From NCBI GenBank assembly GCA_002314945.1, contig DCHV01000092.1, positions 180-6,006 on the forward strand: a stretch of 5,827 nt of DNA. Direction: 5' to 3'. This document shows positions 1 through 5,827 of the stretch, piece after piece. Below the pieces are notes generated by a model. That model ran no database searches. It had not been told where the DNA came from and was given only the letters and a program-made list of their open reading frames with translations. How positions within the stretch are numbered: the stretch's first letter is position 1; the number at the start of each line of letters is the position of its first letter. The position numbers and the translations under genes are program-made. The DNA is from Prevotellaceae bacterium UBA1743 (GTDB lineage: Bacteria; Bacteroidota; Bacteroidia; Bacteroidales; Bacteroidaceae).

Positions 1-628
1 CCTCCTTGGTATAACCGTTGTCGGTAAAGACATCAATCTGAGGAATGACATTATAGGCCAACTGATAGGCGAACTTGTTGACAGTAGCGGGCTTGCCATC
101 CAACACCTCGCGATACTGCTGCTCCAGTTCGGCCATGGCGGCAGCACCTGCTCCGCTGGCAGCCTGATAACTGGCCACGTGAATGCGGCGGATATGGCTC
201 AGACGCTCGAGGCATTGGAGCACCACCACCATCATGATGGTCGTACAGTTGGGATTGGCGATAATACCGCGGGGACGTACCAGGGCATCAGCCGCGTTAC
301 ATTCTGGCACCACCAGGGGTACATCCTCATCCATACGGAAAGCGCTACTGTTGTCTATCATCACAGCCCCGTACTTGGTGATAGTCTCGGCATATTCCTT
401 GCTCGTACCACCTCCAGCACTGGTGAAAACGATATCAACATCCTTGAAATCGTCGTTGTGCTGCAACAGTTTTACCTCTATTTCCTTACCGCGGAACGTG
501 TATTTCGTTCCTGCGCTACGCTGGCTGCCGAACAGCAGTAATTCGTCCATGGGGAAATTCCTCTCGTCGAGCACGCGCAGGAATTCTTGTCCTACGGCAC
601 CACTTGCTCCTACAATAGCTACTCTCAT
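1..628 (-). CDS. asd: Aspartate-semialdehyde dehydrogenase, N-terminal part (runs off left edge)
   Basis: This enzyme makes L-aspartate 4-semialdehyde from aspartyl phosphate with NADPH, in the cytoplasm. It is the branch-point step to lysine/diaminopimelate, threonine and methionine. Reading the minus strand from the ATG at 628 gives 209 uninterrupted residues with no stop before the edge; the family is usually about 330-340 residues, so roughly the last third lies outside. The N-terminus MRVAIVGASGAVG carries the NADP-binding glycine loop (GASGAVG, residues 7-13). Residues 125-130 (NPNCTT) hold the catalytic cysteine, Cys128. SYQAASGAG (153-161) is the conserved segment after it, with the active-site glutamine Q155. 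FTSAGG (68-73) and the DNSSAFR stretch (92-98) also fit the family. The gene is divergent from the antiporter gene, and no strong Shine-Dalgarno precedes it, as is normal in Bacteroidetes. The identification is secure; only the C-terminus is unseen. Confidence 0.96.
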   Translation of the reverse strand, partial: MRVAIVGASGAVGQEFLRVLDERNFPMDELLLFGSQRSAGTKYTFRGKEIEVKLLQHNDDFKDVDIVFTSAGGGTSKEYAETITKYGAVMIDNSSAFRMDEDVPLVVPECNAADALVRPRGIIANPNCTTIMMVVVLQCLERLSHIRRIHVASYQAASGAGAAAMAELEQQYREVLDGKPATVNKFAYQLAYNVIPQIDVFTDNGYTKE

Positions 629-632
629 ACGT

Positions 633-650
633 GTTATTCTTGTTATTCTT
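633..650. repeat. Tandem 9-bp repeat in the asd leader
   Basis: GTTATTCTT occurs twice back to back (633-641 and 642-650). A degenerate relative follows around 651-667. In the asd transcript it reads as two AAGAATAAC units ending a few bases before the start codon. It could simply be an A-rich, unstructured leader of the kind that helps translation start where no Shine-Dalgarno is used. Two copies are too few to claim a regulatory role. Confidence 0.5.
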
Positions 651-686
651 GATTATCCTAATTCTTGAAAAAAATCATTTTGGCTG

Positions 687-694
687 CAAAAATA
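687..694 (-). promoter_or_regulatory. asd: Candidate Bacteroidetes -7 promoter element for asd
   Basis: On the minus strand this reads TATTTTTG, a full match to the Bacteroidetes sigma-70 -7 consensus TAnnTTTG. It lies about 59 bp before the asd start and would give a leader of roughly 50 nt. I see no convincing TTTG-type -33 element at the expected distance, so the call rests on the -7 match and on its position in a divergent spacer. Confidence 0.45.
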
Positions 695-748
695 CGCTTT
701 TTCTTGGAAATATGGAAGAAAATAGCCGTATATTCAGACAAAATGCCA

Positions 749-756
749 TACCTTTG
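749..756 (+). promoter_or_regulatory. Candidate -7 promoter element for the antiporter operon
   Basis: TACCTTTG is a full match to TAnnTTTG. By the usual geometry of this element, transcription would begin about 4-7 nt after it, at about 760-763, right on the first ATG of the antiporter reading frame. It would drive antiporter, lolD-like and cvfB-like genes together. No TTG/TTTG -33 element is visible about 20 bp upstream, so the promoter is either activator-dependent or not real. Confidence 0.4.
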
Positions 757-760
757 TACT

Positions 761-2920
761 ATGATGACAATGTTTGCTTTCCTATTTGCCAACAGCCGTG
801 CGCTAATCAACGACCCTACGTGGGCGTTTTTTGTCGTGCTGGTCATCATCCTGTTAGTCCCCGTCACACTCCAGCGTCTGCATATCCCGCACGTCATAGG
901 CCTCATCTTGGCAGGTGTTGCCATCGGCCCTTTTGGTTTGGGACTGCTGGACAGGGACCGCAGTTTCGAGTTGTTCGGACAAGTAGGAATCTACTACATC
1001 ATGTTCCTGGCAAGCCTGGAATTGGACATTGGCAGTGTGCAGCACTATGGACGCAGGGGGCTGCAACTGGGCATCCTCACGTTCCTCATCCCCTTTGCTA
1101 TGGGATATGGAGCAGGGCATTACATTTTGGGATATAGCGTCCTTACCTCTCTGATGTTGTCCTGTATCATGTCTTCCCACACATTGGTCAGTTATCCGTT
1201 GGTGGGACGATACGGCTTGGGCAAGCATCGTTCGGTAATCATCAGTGTGGTAGCCACAGCCTTCGCCACTTTCGCAGCCCTCTTTGTCCTCGCTTTTGTG
1301 GTCGGATGGAAACAATCCAACACGTCGGTTCTGTCGTGGGTGTTTTTCATTCTGAAATGCATCGCCTACATCTCAGCCGTCACAATTCTATATCCGAAAA
1401 TCGGAAGGTGGTTCCTACGCCGCTATGACGACAGCGTATTGCAATACATCTTCATCCTTGCACTTGTCTTTCTGAGTGCAGCTTTGGCGGAATTGATAGG
1501 GTTGGAGGGACTGTTAGGCGCCTTCCTGGCAGGACTGGCAGTCAACCGTCTCATACCCCATACCAGCCCGCTCATGTCACGTATCGAGTTTGTAGGGAAT
1601 GCGCTCTTCATCCCCTATTTCCTCATCGGCATGGGTATGTTGATTGACGTAGGCATTCTCTTCAGTCAGACCTCCATCTTATGGACGATGGGCATCATCG
1701 TAACAGTGGCCACCCTGAGTAAATTCCTCGCCGCTGTGCTGATGAACCTGCTTTCACCAGGAAGCAAACAATCCATGATGCTGATGTTTGGACTGACCAA
1801 CGCCCATGCTGCAGGTGCTTTGGCTATCGTGATGATAGGCACCCACCCCAATGTAAATCTGATGGACGAGACGCTGTTGAATGCCACAGTCATGCTGATA
1901 TTCTTCTCCTGCATCATCAGTTCTATTGCGACAAGCCATGGAGCACGCCATCTTGCATTGAGCGACACCACGCCGGAAAAGAACAGGGGTTCGTACCACG
2001 GCAAATGCCTCGTAACATACTCTCAGGCCGACAATGTGGATGTGATGACGCAACTGGCCATCCTCATCCGGAATCCCTACATAGCAGACAGTCTGATGGG
2101 ACTGAGTGTCGCCTTTGACGACGACAACGGAGATACGCACAGACAGGGAACACGTCTCCTGGAAGAGGCGCAGAAGGTGGCAGCATCGGCAGGCATACGC
2201 ATGACTACCCTAAGCCGTGTAAGCACCAATATTGCCAGCGGAATCCTACACACGCTGAAGGAACACAACGTGGGTGAGGTAATCGTCTGTCTCTCGGACA
2301 GAGAAACGGGTATGGCAAAGGCCTCCTTAGGAACTGTGATAGACAGCCTGCTGAATGGTTCGCATCGCGAAGTGATGGCTATCCGCGCAATAGTTCCGCC
2401 TGGCACTCTGAAAAAGGTTGTGGTGGTGGTACCTCCAAAGGCAGAATACGAAGTAGGATTCTACAAATGGTTGGAGCACCTGTGCCGTATAGGCGAGCAA
2501 ACAGGATGCAGGACGAGTTACCATGGACACCCGGATACCCTTGGGCACATCCGAGTATATATGCAGCAGAAACACCCCAATGTGAGAGTCAGCTTCACGG
2601 AAACACCTCGTTGGAATGCCCTGTACAACTTACGCGGCCAACTAAGTGCCGACCAGATGCTGGTGGTAGTGACGTCAAGACCTGGATTTATCTCATATCT
2701 ACCCGCCATGGATGCACTTCCGAGGCAGATACACAAGCATTTCGGAGACACAAGCGTGATGCTGCTCTACCCCGACCAATGGGGAGATCCAAGCGAAGCT
2801 GTTTCCATCTTTGCGCCTAACGGACAAGTGGTGACACGTACGCCCAGTTCGTTGCTGGATTGGATGAAGCGCAAGGCGTTGGGAGAGAATTCCACATTGG
2901 ACAAAACGATAGAAGTATAA
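761..2920 (+). CDS. CPA2-type cation:proton antiporter with Usp-like C-terminal region
   Basis: This predicted inner-membrane monovalent cation/H+ exchanger is 719 residues long from the ATG at 761. Residues about 20-395 form the Na+/H+ exchanger domain, with many hydrophobic helices: 21-38, 43-62, 73-90, 101-122, 125-146, 157-182, 189-211, 227-262, 278-300, 307-331, 338-360 and 371-390. Recognisable pieces are RLHIPHVIGLILAGVAIGP (39-57), FLASLELD (82-89), GLEGLLGAFLAGLAVN (247-262) and a helix lysine, K321. Residues about 412-675 are soluble and look like two degenerate universal-stress-protein (Usp) units, without a clear GxxGx9G(S/T) nucleotide motif. The helix expected to bear the ion-binding aspartate (157-182) has no acidic residue. 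The frame is open back to a TTG at 665, but 665-760 is AT-rich, contains both candidate promoters and encodes nothing like the family's short N-terminus. The ATGs at 743, 764 and 770 are alternatives. It is followed 1 nt later by the lolD-like gene. Substrate (Na+, K+ or other) cannot be told. Confidence 0.88.
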   Translation: MMTMFAFLFANSRALINDPTWAFFVVLVIILLVPVTLQRLHIPHVIGLILAGVAIGPFGLGLLDRDRSFELFGQVGIYYIMFLASLELDIGSVQHYGRRGLQLGILTFLIPFAMGYGAGHYILGYSVLTSLMLSCIMSSHTLVSYPLVGRYGLGKHRSVIISVVATAFATFAALFVLAFVVGWKQSNTSVLSWVFFILKCIAYISAVTILYPKIGRWFLRRYDDSVLQYIFILALVFLSAALAELIGLEGLLGAFLAGLAVNRLIPHTSPLMSRIEFVGNALFIPYFLIGMGMLIDVGILFSQTSILWTMGIIVTVATLSKFLAAVLMNLLSPGSKQSMMLMFGLTNAHAAGALAIVMIGTHPNVNLMDETLLNATVMLIFFSCIISSIATSHGARHLALSDTTPEKNRGSYHGKCLVTYSQADNVDVMTQLAILIRNPYIADSLMGLSVAFDDDNGDTHRQGTRLLEEAQKVAASAGIRMTTLSRVSTNIASGILHTLKEHNVGEVIVCLSDRETGMAKASLGTVIDSLLNGSHREVMAIRAIVPPGTLKKVVVVVPPKAEYEVGFYKWLEHLCRIGEQTGCRTSYHGHPDTLGHIRVYMQQKHPNVRVSFTETPRWNALYNLRGQLSADQMLVVVTSRPGFISYLPAMDALPRQIHKHFGDTSVMLLYPDQWGDPSEAVSIFAPNGQVVTRTPSSLLDWMKRKALGENSTLDKTIEV

Positions 2921-2921
2921 T

Positions 2922-3581
2922 ATGATACAAGTAAGAAATATCACCAAAAGTTTCGGTGCCCTGCAAGTATTACGGGGTATTGATTTGGACATCAAGGATA
3001 GCGAAGTGGTAAGTATTGTAGGGCCAAGTGGAGCTGGCAAAACCACCCTACTGCAGATAATGGGTACACTCGACAAGGCAGACGGAGGAGAAATTCTCAT
3101 CAATGGAGAGAATGTACTACGTCTCAGCCAAAGGAAGCAGGCTCTGTTTCGCAATCAGCATATTGGCTTTGTGTTCCAGTTTCACCAGCTGTTGCCAGAA
3201 TTCACAGCATTGGAGAACATCATGATACCTGCCTTCATCGGAGGAATGGGGCACAGGGAAGCACGAAAAAGAGCTGAAGAACTGCTTGGATTTATGAATC
3301 TGAGTGAACGGGCAAGCCATAAACCCAACGAATTGTCTGGAGGAGAAAAACAAAGGGTTGCAGTGGCAAGAGCACTTGTCAACCACCCCGACGTAATCCT
3401 GGCAGATGAGCCAAGTGGCAGCCTGGACAGTCAGAACAAGAGCGAGTTGCATAAGTTGTTCTTTGATTTACGTGATCAGTACGGACAGACTTTTGTCATC
3501 GTGACTCATGACGAGGAATTGGCCACACTCACAGACCGCACCATCCACATCAAGGACGGATTAATAGCAACCAACGAATAA
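2922..3581 (+). CDS. lolD: ABC transporter ATP-binding protein, LolD-like
   Basis: This 219-residue cytoplasmic ATPase has the size and layout of LolD, the subunit that powers LolCE to release outer-membrane lipoproteins from the inner membrane to LolA. All ABC motifs are intact: Walker A GPSGAGKTT (34-42), Q-loop Q86 in FVFQFHQLLPEFTALEN (83-99), signature LSGGEKQR (138-145), Walker B VILADEP (158-164) with the catalytic glutamate E163, D-loop SGSLD (165-169) and H-loop His196. The Q-loop sequence with HQLLPEFTALEN is characteristic of the LolD/MacB branch. No permease is adjacent, which is common for lolD in Bacteroidetes, where lolCE sits elsewhere. A MacB- or FtsE-type role is the alternative. 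The start ATG lies 1 nt after the antiporter stop, so the two genes are probably translationally linked. Confidence 0.88.
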   Translation: MIQVRNITKSFGALQVLRGIDLDIKDSEVVSIVGPSGAGKTTLLQIMGTLDKADGGEILINGENVLRLSQRKQALFRNQHIGFVFQFHQLLPEFTALENIMIPAFIGGMGHREARKRAEELLGFMNLSERASHKPNELSGGEKQRVAVARALVNHPDVILADEPSGSLDSQNKSELHKLFFDLRDQYGQTFVIVTHDEELATLTDRTIHIKDGLIATNE

Positions 3582-3586
3582 AGCGC

Positions 3587-4453
3587 ATGGACGGTACGCA
3601 AGAGATACAATTAGGGAAGATGAATGAACTTCCCATAGTAAAGGAGGTAGAGTTCGGGTATTATCTGGACGGAGGAGAACTGCTGGGAGAGATTCTTCTC
3701 CCAAGAGGTGAGATTGTAGAAGGGGAAAGTCCTCTGCAAACAGGTACGAAGCTGATGGTATTCCTCTATCTCGACTACGAGGAAAGACTGGTAGCCACAA
3801 TGAAAAAGCCTCTGGCTATGGTGGGGGATTTTGCATTCCTGGAAGTTTCGTGGGTAAATAATTTCGGAGCATTCCTACATTGGGGCCCTCAGAAAGACCT
3901 TTTCGTCCCTTTCCGTGAACAGAAAAAGAAGATGCAGAAGGGACAAAGTTATATCGTACATCTGCATATCGACGAAGAAACATACCGAATCGTAGCGAGT
4001 GCGAAAGTAGATCGTTACCTGCATACAGACTTCCCTCCCTATCACCCCGGGGATGAGGTGCAGATTCTGATATGGCAGAAGACTGAACTGGGATTGAAAG
4101 CCATCGTGGACAACCGCTATTGCGGACTGCTGTATGACAATCAGGTATTCCGCCATATCAAGACGGGTGATTGCATGAAAGCATACATCCAGCAGATACG
4201 TGAAGACGGAAAGATAGACTTGTCCCTGCAACCTTCCGGACAAAAAGCAGTGGCAGATTTCAGTAATGTACTGCTGCAACACCTCAAGGAAAACGGAGGA
4301 AGCACACCATTGGGTGACAAGAGTGCTGCAGAAGAAATCTATGCCCTATTCGGAGTAAGTAAAAAGGTCTTCAAAAAAGCGATAGGAGACTTGTACAAGA
4401 AACGCTTGATCCTCATCACTCCCCAAGGCCTGCGTCTAACGACTGAAGCCTAA
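3587..4453 (+). CDS. cvfB: CvfB-family S1-like RNA-binding protein
   Basis: This 288-residue cytoplasmic protein has the layout of the CvfB/YitL family: three S1-type RNA-binding barrels and a C-terminal winged helix. S1 domain 1 spans about 8-75 (IVKEVEFGYYLDGG then GEILLP). Domain 2 spans about 78-143; its hallmark NNFGAFLHWGPQKDLFVP (91-108) and FREQ (109-112) are typical, and it ends IVASAKVDR. Domain 3 spans about 153-216 (GDEVQILIWQKTELGLKAIV, ending GKIDLSLQP). The winged helix covers about 224-286 (AAEEIYALFGVSKKVFKKAIGDLYKKRLI). In Staphylococcus aureus CvfB affects virulence-gene expression and binds RNA; its role in Bacteroidetes is not established. The ATG at 3587 is preferred because IQLGKMNEL aligns with the family's N-terminal strand; an ATG at 3620 would cut it. 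It begins 5 nt after the lolD-like stop and its tail overlaps rsmA on the other strand by 18 bp. Confidence 0.9.
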   Translation: MDGTQEIQLGKMNELPIVKEVEFGYYLDGGELLGEILLPRGEIVEGESPLQTGTKLMVFLYLDYEERLVATMKKPLAMVGDFAFLEVSWVNNFGAFLHWGPQKDLFVPFREQKKKMQKGQSYIVHLHIDEETYRIVASAKVDRYLHTDFPPYHPGDEVQILIWQKTELGLKAIVDNRYCGLLYDNQVFRHIKTGDCMKAYIQQIREDGKIDLSLQPSGQKAVADFSNVLLQHLKENGGSTPLGDKSAAEEIYALFGVSKKVFKKAIGDLYKKRLILITPQGLRLTTEA

Positions 4454-5275
4454 TCCATATTCCCCAGCAACCCGATTGGTAAGTTCGATGAACTGCTCCA
4501 CGCTCAGTTGTTCTGGACGTTTGTCAAAAATAGGGTCACCCAAGAGAGCATGATGATCAGGTGGTGTTTCACCCCTTTGTACACATTGAGAATCCAGATC
4601 TGCCAATAGAGGCTTGATATTGTTACGTAATGTCTTTCGACGTTGGTTGAAAGTGGTTTTTACCACCCTGCGAAACAAATTCTCATCACATCCTAAATCC
4701 GTCACCTCATTCCGCGTCATACGAATGACGGCACTCTTCACTTTTGGAGGAGGGTTGAACACATGCTCATGTACTGTAAAAAGGTACTCCACACGATACC
4801 AGGCCTGGATAAGTACACTCAGAATACCATACGTCTTGTTACCAGGACCAGCTGTGATTCGCTCTGCCACTTCCTTCTGTATCATACCTGTGCAACAGGG
4901 TATGAGGTCTTTGTACTGAAGCATTTTGAAGAAAATCTGACTGCTGATATTGTAAGGGTAATTACCGGTCAAGACAAAGGGTTGCCCTTGGAATGTGCGT
5001 TCCAGATGCATCTTCAGGAAATCATCCTCTATAATATCATCCTCGAGTGAAGGATAGTTGTGACGAAGGTATTCAACAGATTCAAAATCAATTTCCACGA
5101 CCTTCAGAGGACGGGGCTTGCGAATCAGGAACTGTGTCATGACTCCCATTCCAGGACCTACCTCCAGCACCGGAATATCAGGATAAGCATCTACTGTATC
5201 GGCAATATCGCTTGCGATTCCCAAATCCGTCAAAAAATGCTGGCCGAGAAACTTTTTGGGCTTGACGAGTCTCAT
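4436..5275 (-). CDS. rsmA: 16S rRNA (adenine(1518)-N6/adenine(1519)-N6)-dimethyltransferase RsmA/KsgA
   Basis: This SAM-dependent enzyme dimethylates two adjacent adenines in the 3'-terminal hairpin of 16S rRNA late in 30S assembly. The 279-residue length is normal. Visible motifs are KKFLGQHFL (7-15) at the N-terminus, the SAM-binding loop LEVGPGMG (37-44), the acidic end of strand 2 VVEID (59-63), DDFL (84-87), and the catalytic NxPY motif as NYPYNIS (105-111). The C-terminal domain has the family signature FNQRRKTLRNNI (about 220-231). Loss of this enzyme gives kasugamycin resistance in other bacteria. It is divergent from the YbhN-like gene over a 78-bp spacer and convergent with cvfB; its TAG stop lies 18 bp inside the cvfB end. 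The ATG at 5275 is chosen because it sits just before the conserved KPKKFLGQHFL. Confidence 0.97.
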   Translation of the reverse strand: MRLVKPKKFLGQHFLTDLGIASDIADTVDAYPDIPVLEVGPGMGVMTQFLIRKPRPLKVVEIDFESVEYLRHNYPSLEDDIIEDDFLKMHLERTFQGQPFVLTGNYPYNISSQIFFKMLQYKDLIPCCTGMIQKEVAERITAGPGNKTYGILSVLIQAWYRVEYLFTVHEHVFNPPPKVKSAVIRMTRNEVTDLGCDENLFRRVVKTTFNQRRKTLRNNIKPLLADLDSQCVQRGETPPDHHALLGDPIFDKRPEQLSVEQFIELTNRVAGEYGLGFSR

Positions 5276-5292
5276 ATATGATAGATATTTCG

Positions 5293-5300
5293 TACTTTTG
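5293..5300 (+). promoter_or_regulatory. Candidate -7 promoter element for the YbhN-like gene
   Basis: TACTTTTG matches TAnnTTTG in full and lies 54 bp before the ATG at 5354, giving a leader of roughly 45-50 nt. No TTTG is found at the standard -33 distance; the nearest TTG (5262-5264) is too far away. It faces the rsmA element 4 bp away on the opposite strand. Confidence 0.45.
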
Positions 5301-5304
5301 CGTG

Positions 5305-5312
5305 CAAAATTA
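5305..5312 (-). promoter_or_regulatory. rsmA: Candidate -7 promoter element for rsmA
   Basis: On the minus strand this reads TAATTTTG, a full match to the Bacteroidetes TAnnTTTG element, 30 bp before the rsmA start. It would give a leader of about 20-25 nt. A TTG lies 16 bp upstream of it (minus strand 5331-5329), somewhat closer than the usual -33 spacing. It is one arm of the palindrome at 5293-5312. Confidence 0.5.
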
Positions 5313-5353
5313 TAAAAAAGTTGGGATTCAAGTCCACTATCAACCGATATTTC

Positions 5354-5827
5354 ATGAGCAAAGGCCTCAAATATTTCCTCCAGACAAGCATTCCTCTCCT
5401 CTTGGCAGGACTCATCCTATGGTGGATGTATCGCGGAATAGAATGGGGCGAAATATCATCCTCGTTCAATAGTTGGAATGCCTGGACATGGATGTTACTG
5501 AGTTTTCCGTTTGGCATTTCCGCCCAGATATTCAGGGCACTCAGGTGGCGACAAGCACTTGCCCCTTTAGGAGAGAAGCCTCGGCTCATGACATGTGTGA
5601 ATGCCATTTTCCTGAGTTATGCAAGCAGTCTGGCAATACCTCGCATAGGAGAAGTACTTCGTTGTGGCGTGCTGACACGATATGAGGGTACTAACATGAG
5701 CAAATCGATAGGTACCGTAGTAACCGAGCGCGTGGTGGATATGGTACTGATTCTTCTTTTTGCGCTGATTGTACTAATGGCACAAATTCCCGTCTTCATC
5801 CGTTTCTTTGATCGCACAGGGGTGACG
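5354..5827 (+). CDS. YbhN/UPF0104-family integral membrane protein (lysylphosphatidylglycerol synthase TM region), N-terminal part
   Basis: The first 158 residues are visible, with no stop before the right edge; family members of this type are usually about 320-340 residues, so about half is present. Hydrophobic segments lie at about 8-26, 43-60, 80-96 and 127-149. The diagnostic stretch is AIPRIGEVLRCGVLTRYEG (94-112) followed by SIGTVVTERVVD (118-129), the conserved core of the LPG-synthase transmembrane-region family (PF03706). Standalone members lacking the MprF aminoacyl-transferase domain are common in Bacteroidetes, and their substrate is not established; a lipid-handling role is inferred from MprF, whose membrane part flips lysyl-phosphatidylglycerol. 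The ATG at 5354 is chosen; a TTG at 5321 in the same frame would add 11 residues. It is divergent from rsmA. Confidence 0.88.
   Translation, partial: MSKGLKYFLQTSIPLLLAGLILWWMYRGIEWGEISSSFNSWNAWTWMLLSFPFGISAQIFRALRWRQALAPLGEKPRLMTCVNAIFLSYASSLAIPRIGEVLRCGVLTRYEGTNMSKSIGTVVTERVVDMVLILLFALIVLMAQIPVFIRFFDRTGVT

Larger units (their letters stand above)
5293..5312. repeat. Imperfect 20-bp palindrome joining two face-to-face -7 elements
   Basis: TACTTTTGCGTGCAAAATTA pairs with its own reverse complement at 8 of 10 symmetric base pairs; the mismatches are at the centre (5302/5303) and at 5295/5310. Each arm is a TAnnTTTG element. The symmetry may be a by-product of two promoters written toward each other, or it may be a site for a dimeric regulator; the sequence alone does not decide. 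Confidence 0.55.

Noticed and set aside
179..668. Plus-strand open frames opposite asd, one with a run of histidines
   Set aside because: They are antisense shadows of asd. The histidine run is the complement of a codon series for the IMMVVVL stretch of the enzyme just after the catalytic cysteine.
665..760. N-terminal extension of the antiporter from a TTG at 665 or the ATG at 743
   Set aside because: This stretch is AT-rich, contains candidate promoters for both divergent genes and encodes a lysine-rich run unlike the family's N-terminus. It reads as spacer that happens to lack stops.
854..2820. Other long open frames within the antiporter gene on both strands
   Set aside because: They overlap a single 719-codon frame with clear membrane-domain motifs and look like composition shadows.
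3684..3703. Perfect 7-bp stem with a 6-nt loop (TGGGAGA...TCTCCCA) early in cvfB
   Set aside because: It lies inside the codons for the conserved LLGEILLP stretch of the first S1 domain and has no T-run after it, so it is explained by the protein sequence and is not a terminator.
4614..5281. Several plus-strand open frames of 73-101 codons opposite rsmA
   Set aside because: They are shadows of a well-conserved rsmA on the minus strand and show no recognisable protein pattern.
5272..5817. Minus-strand open frames opposite the YbhN-like gene
   Set aside because: The plus-strand frame carries the conserved PF03706 core; the minus frames have no family pattern and would run through the rsmA promoter region.
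1..5827. Mobile element, phage, CRISPR or defence system
   Set aside because: I found no transposase, integrase, terminal inverted repeats, spacer-repeat array or defence-gene motif, and all six genes are core-type genes that fit a Bacteroidetes chromosome.

Overview
The window looks like an ordinary chromosomal segment from the Bacteroidetes, most likely a Bacteroidales such as Prevotella or Bacteroides. Three things point there. The encoded proteins (aspartate-semialdehyde dehydrogenase, a CPA2-type antiporter, LolD-like ATPase, CvfB-type S1 protein, RsmA and a YbhN/UPF0104-type membrane protein) have the wording I associate with that phylum. The starts lack clear Shine-Dalgarno sequences. 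Both divergent intergenic regions carry the phylum's -7 promoter element TAnnTTTG. I see no rRNA, tRNA, CRISPR array, insertion sequence, integrase or prophage gene. No stretch over 300 bases lacks a gene; the two real gaps are 132 and 78 bp.

Layout. Positions 1-628 (minus) hold the N-terminal 209 residues of asd, which runs off the left edge. A 132-bp divergent spacer (629-760) carries candidate promoters for both sides. A tight plus-strand cluster follows: a large cation:proton antiporter with a Usp-like cytoplasmic tail (761-2920), a LolD-like ABC ATPase (2922-3581, 1 nt later) and a CvfB-like S1/winged-helix RNA-binding protein (3587-4453, 5 nt later). The three are almost certainly co-transcribed. 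rsmA/ksgA (4436-5275, minus) converges on this cluster and overlaps the cvfB end by 18 bp. It diverges from a YbhN-type integral membrane protein (5354 to the right edge, plus) across a 78-bp spacer. In that spacer the two candidate -7 elements face each other inside one imperfect palindrome.

Together the genes cover housekeeping and envelope work: the aspartate-family amino-acid and diaminopimelate branch (asd), ion homeostasis (antiporter), lipoprotein release from the inner membrane (LolD), RNA binding (CvfB), 16S rRNA dimethylation (RsmA) and a lipid-related membrane protein. They do not form one obvious pathway. I found no new multi-gene system. The points most worth a second look are the antiporter's ion-binding helix, which has no acidic residue where CPA2 transporters normally carry an essential aspartate; the possibly leaderless start of that gene; and the face-to-face promoter palindrome upstream of rsmA.
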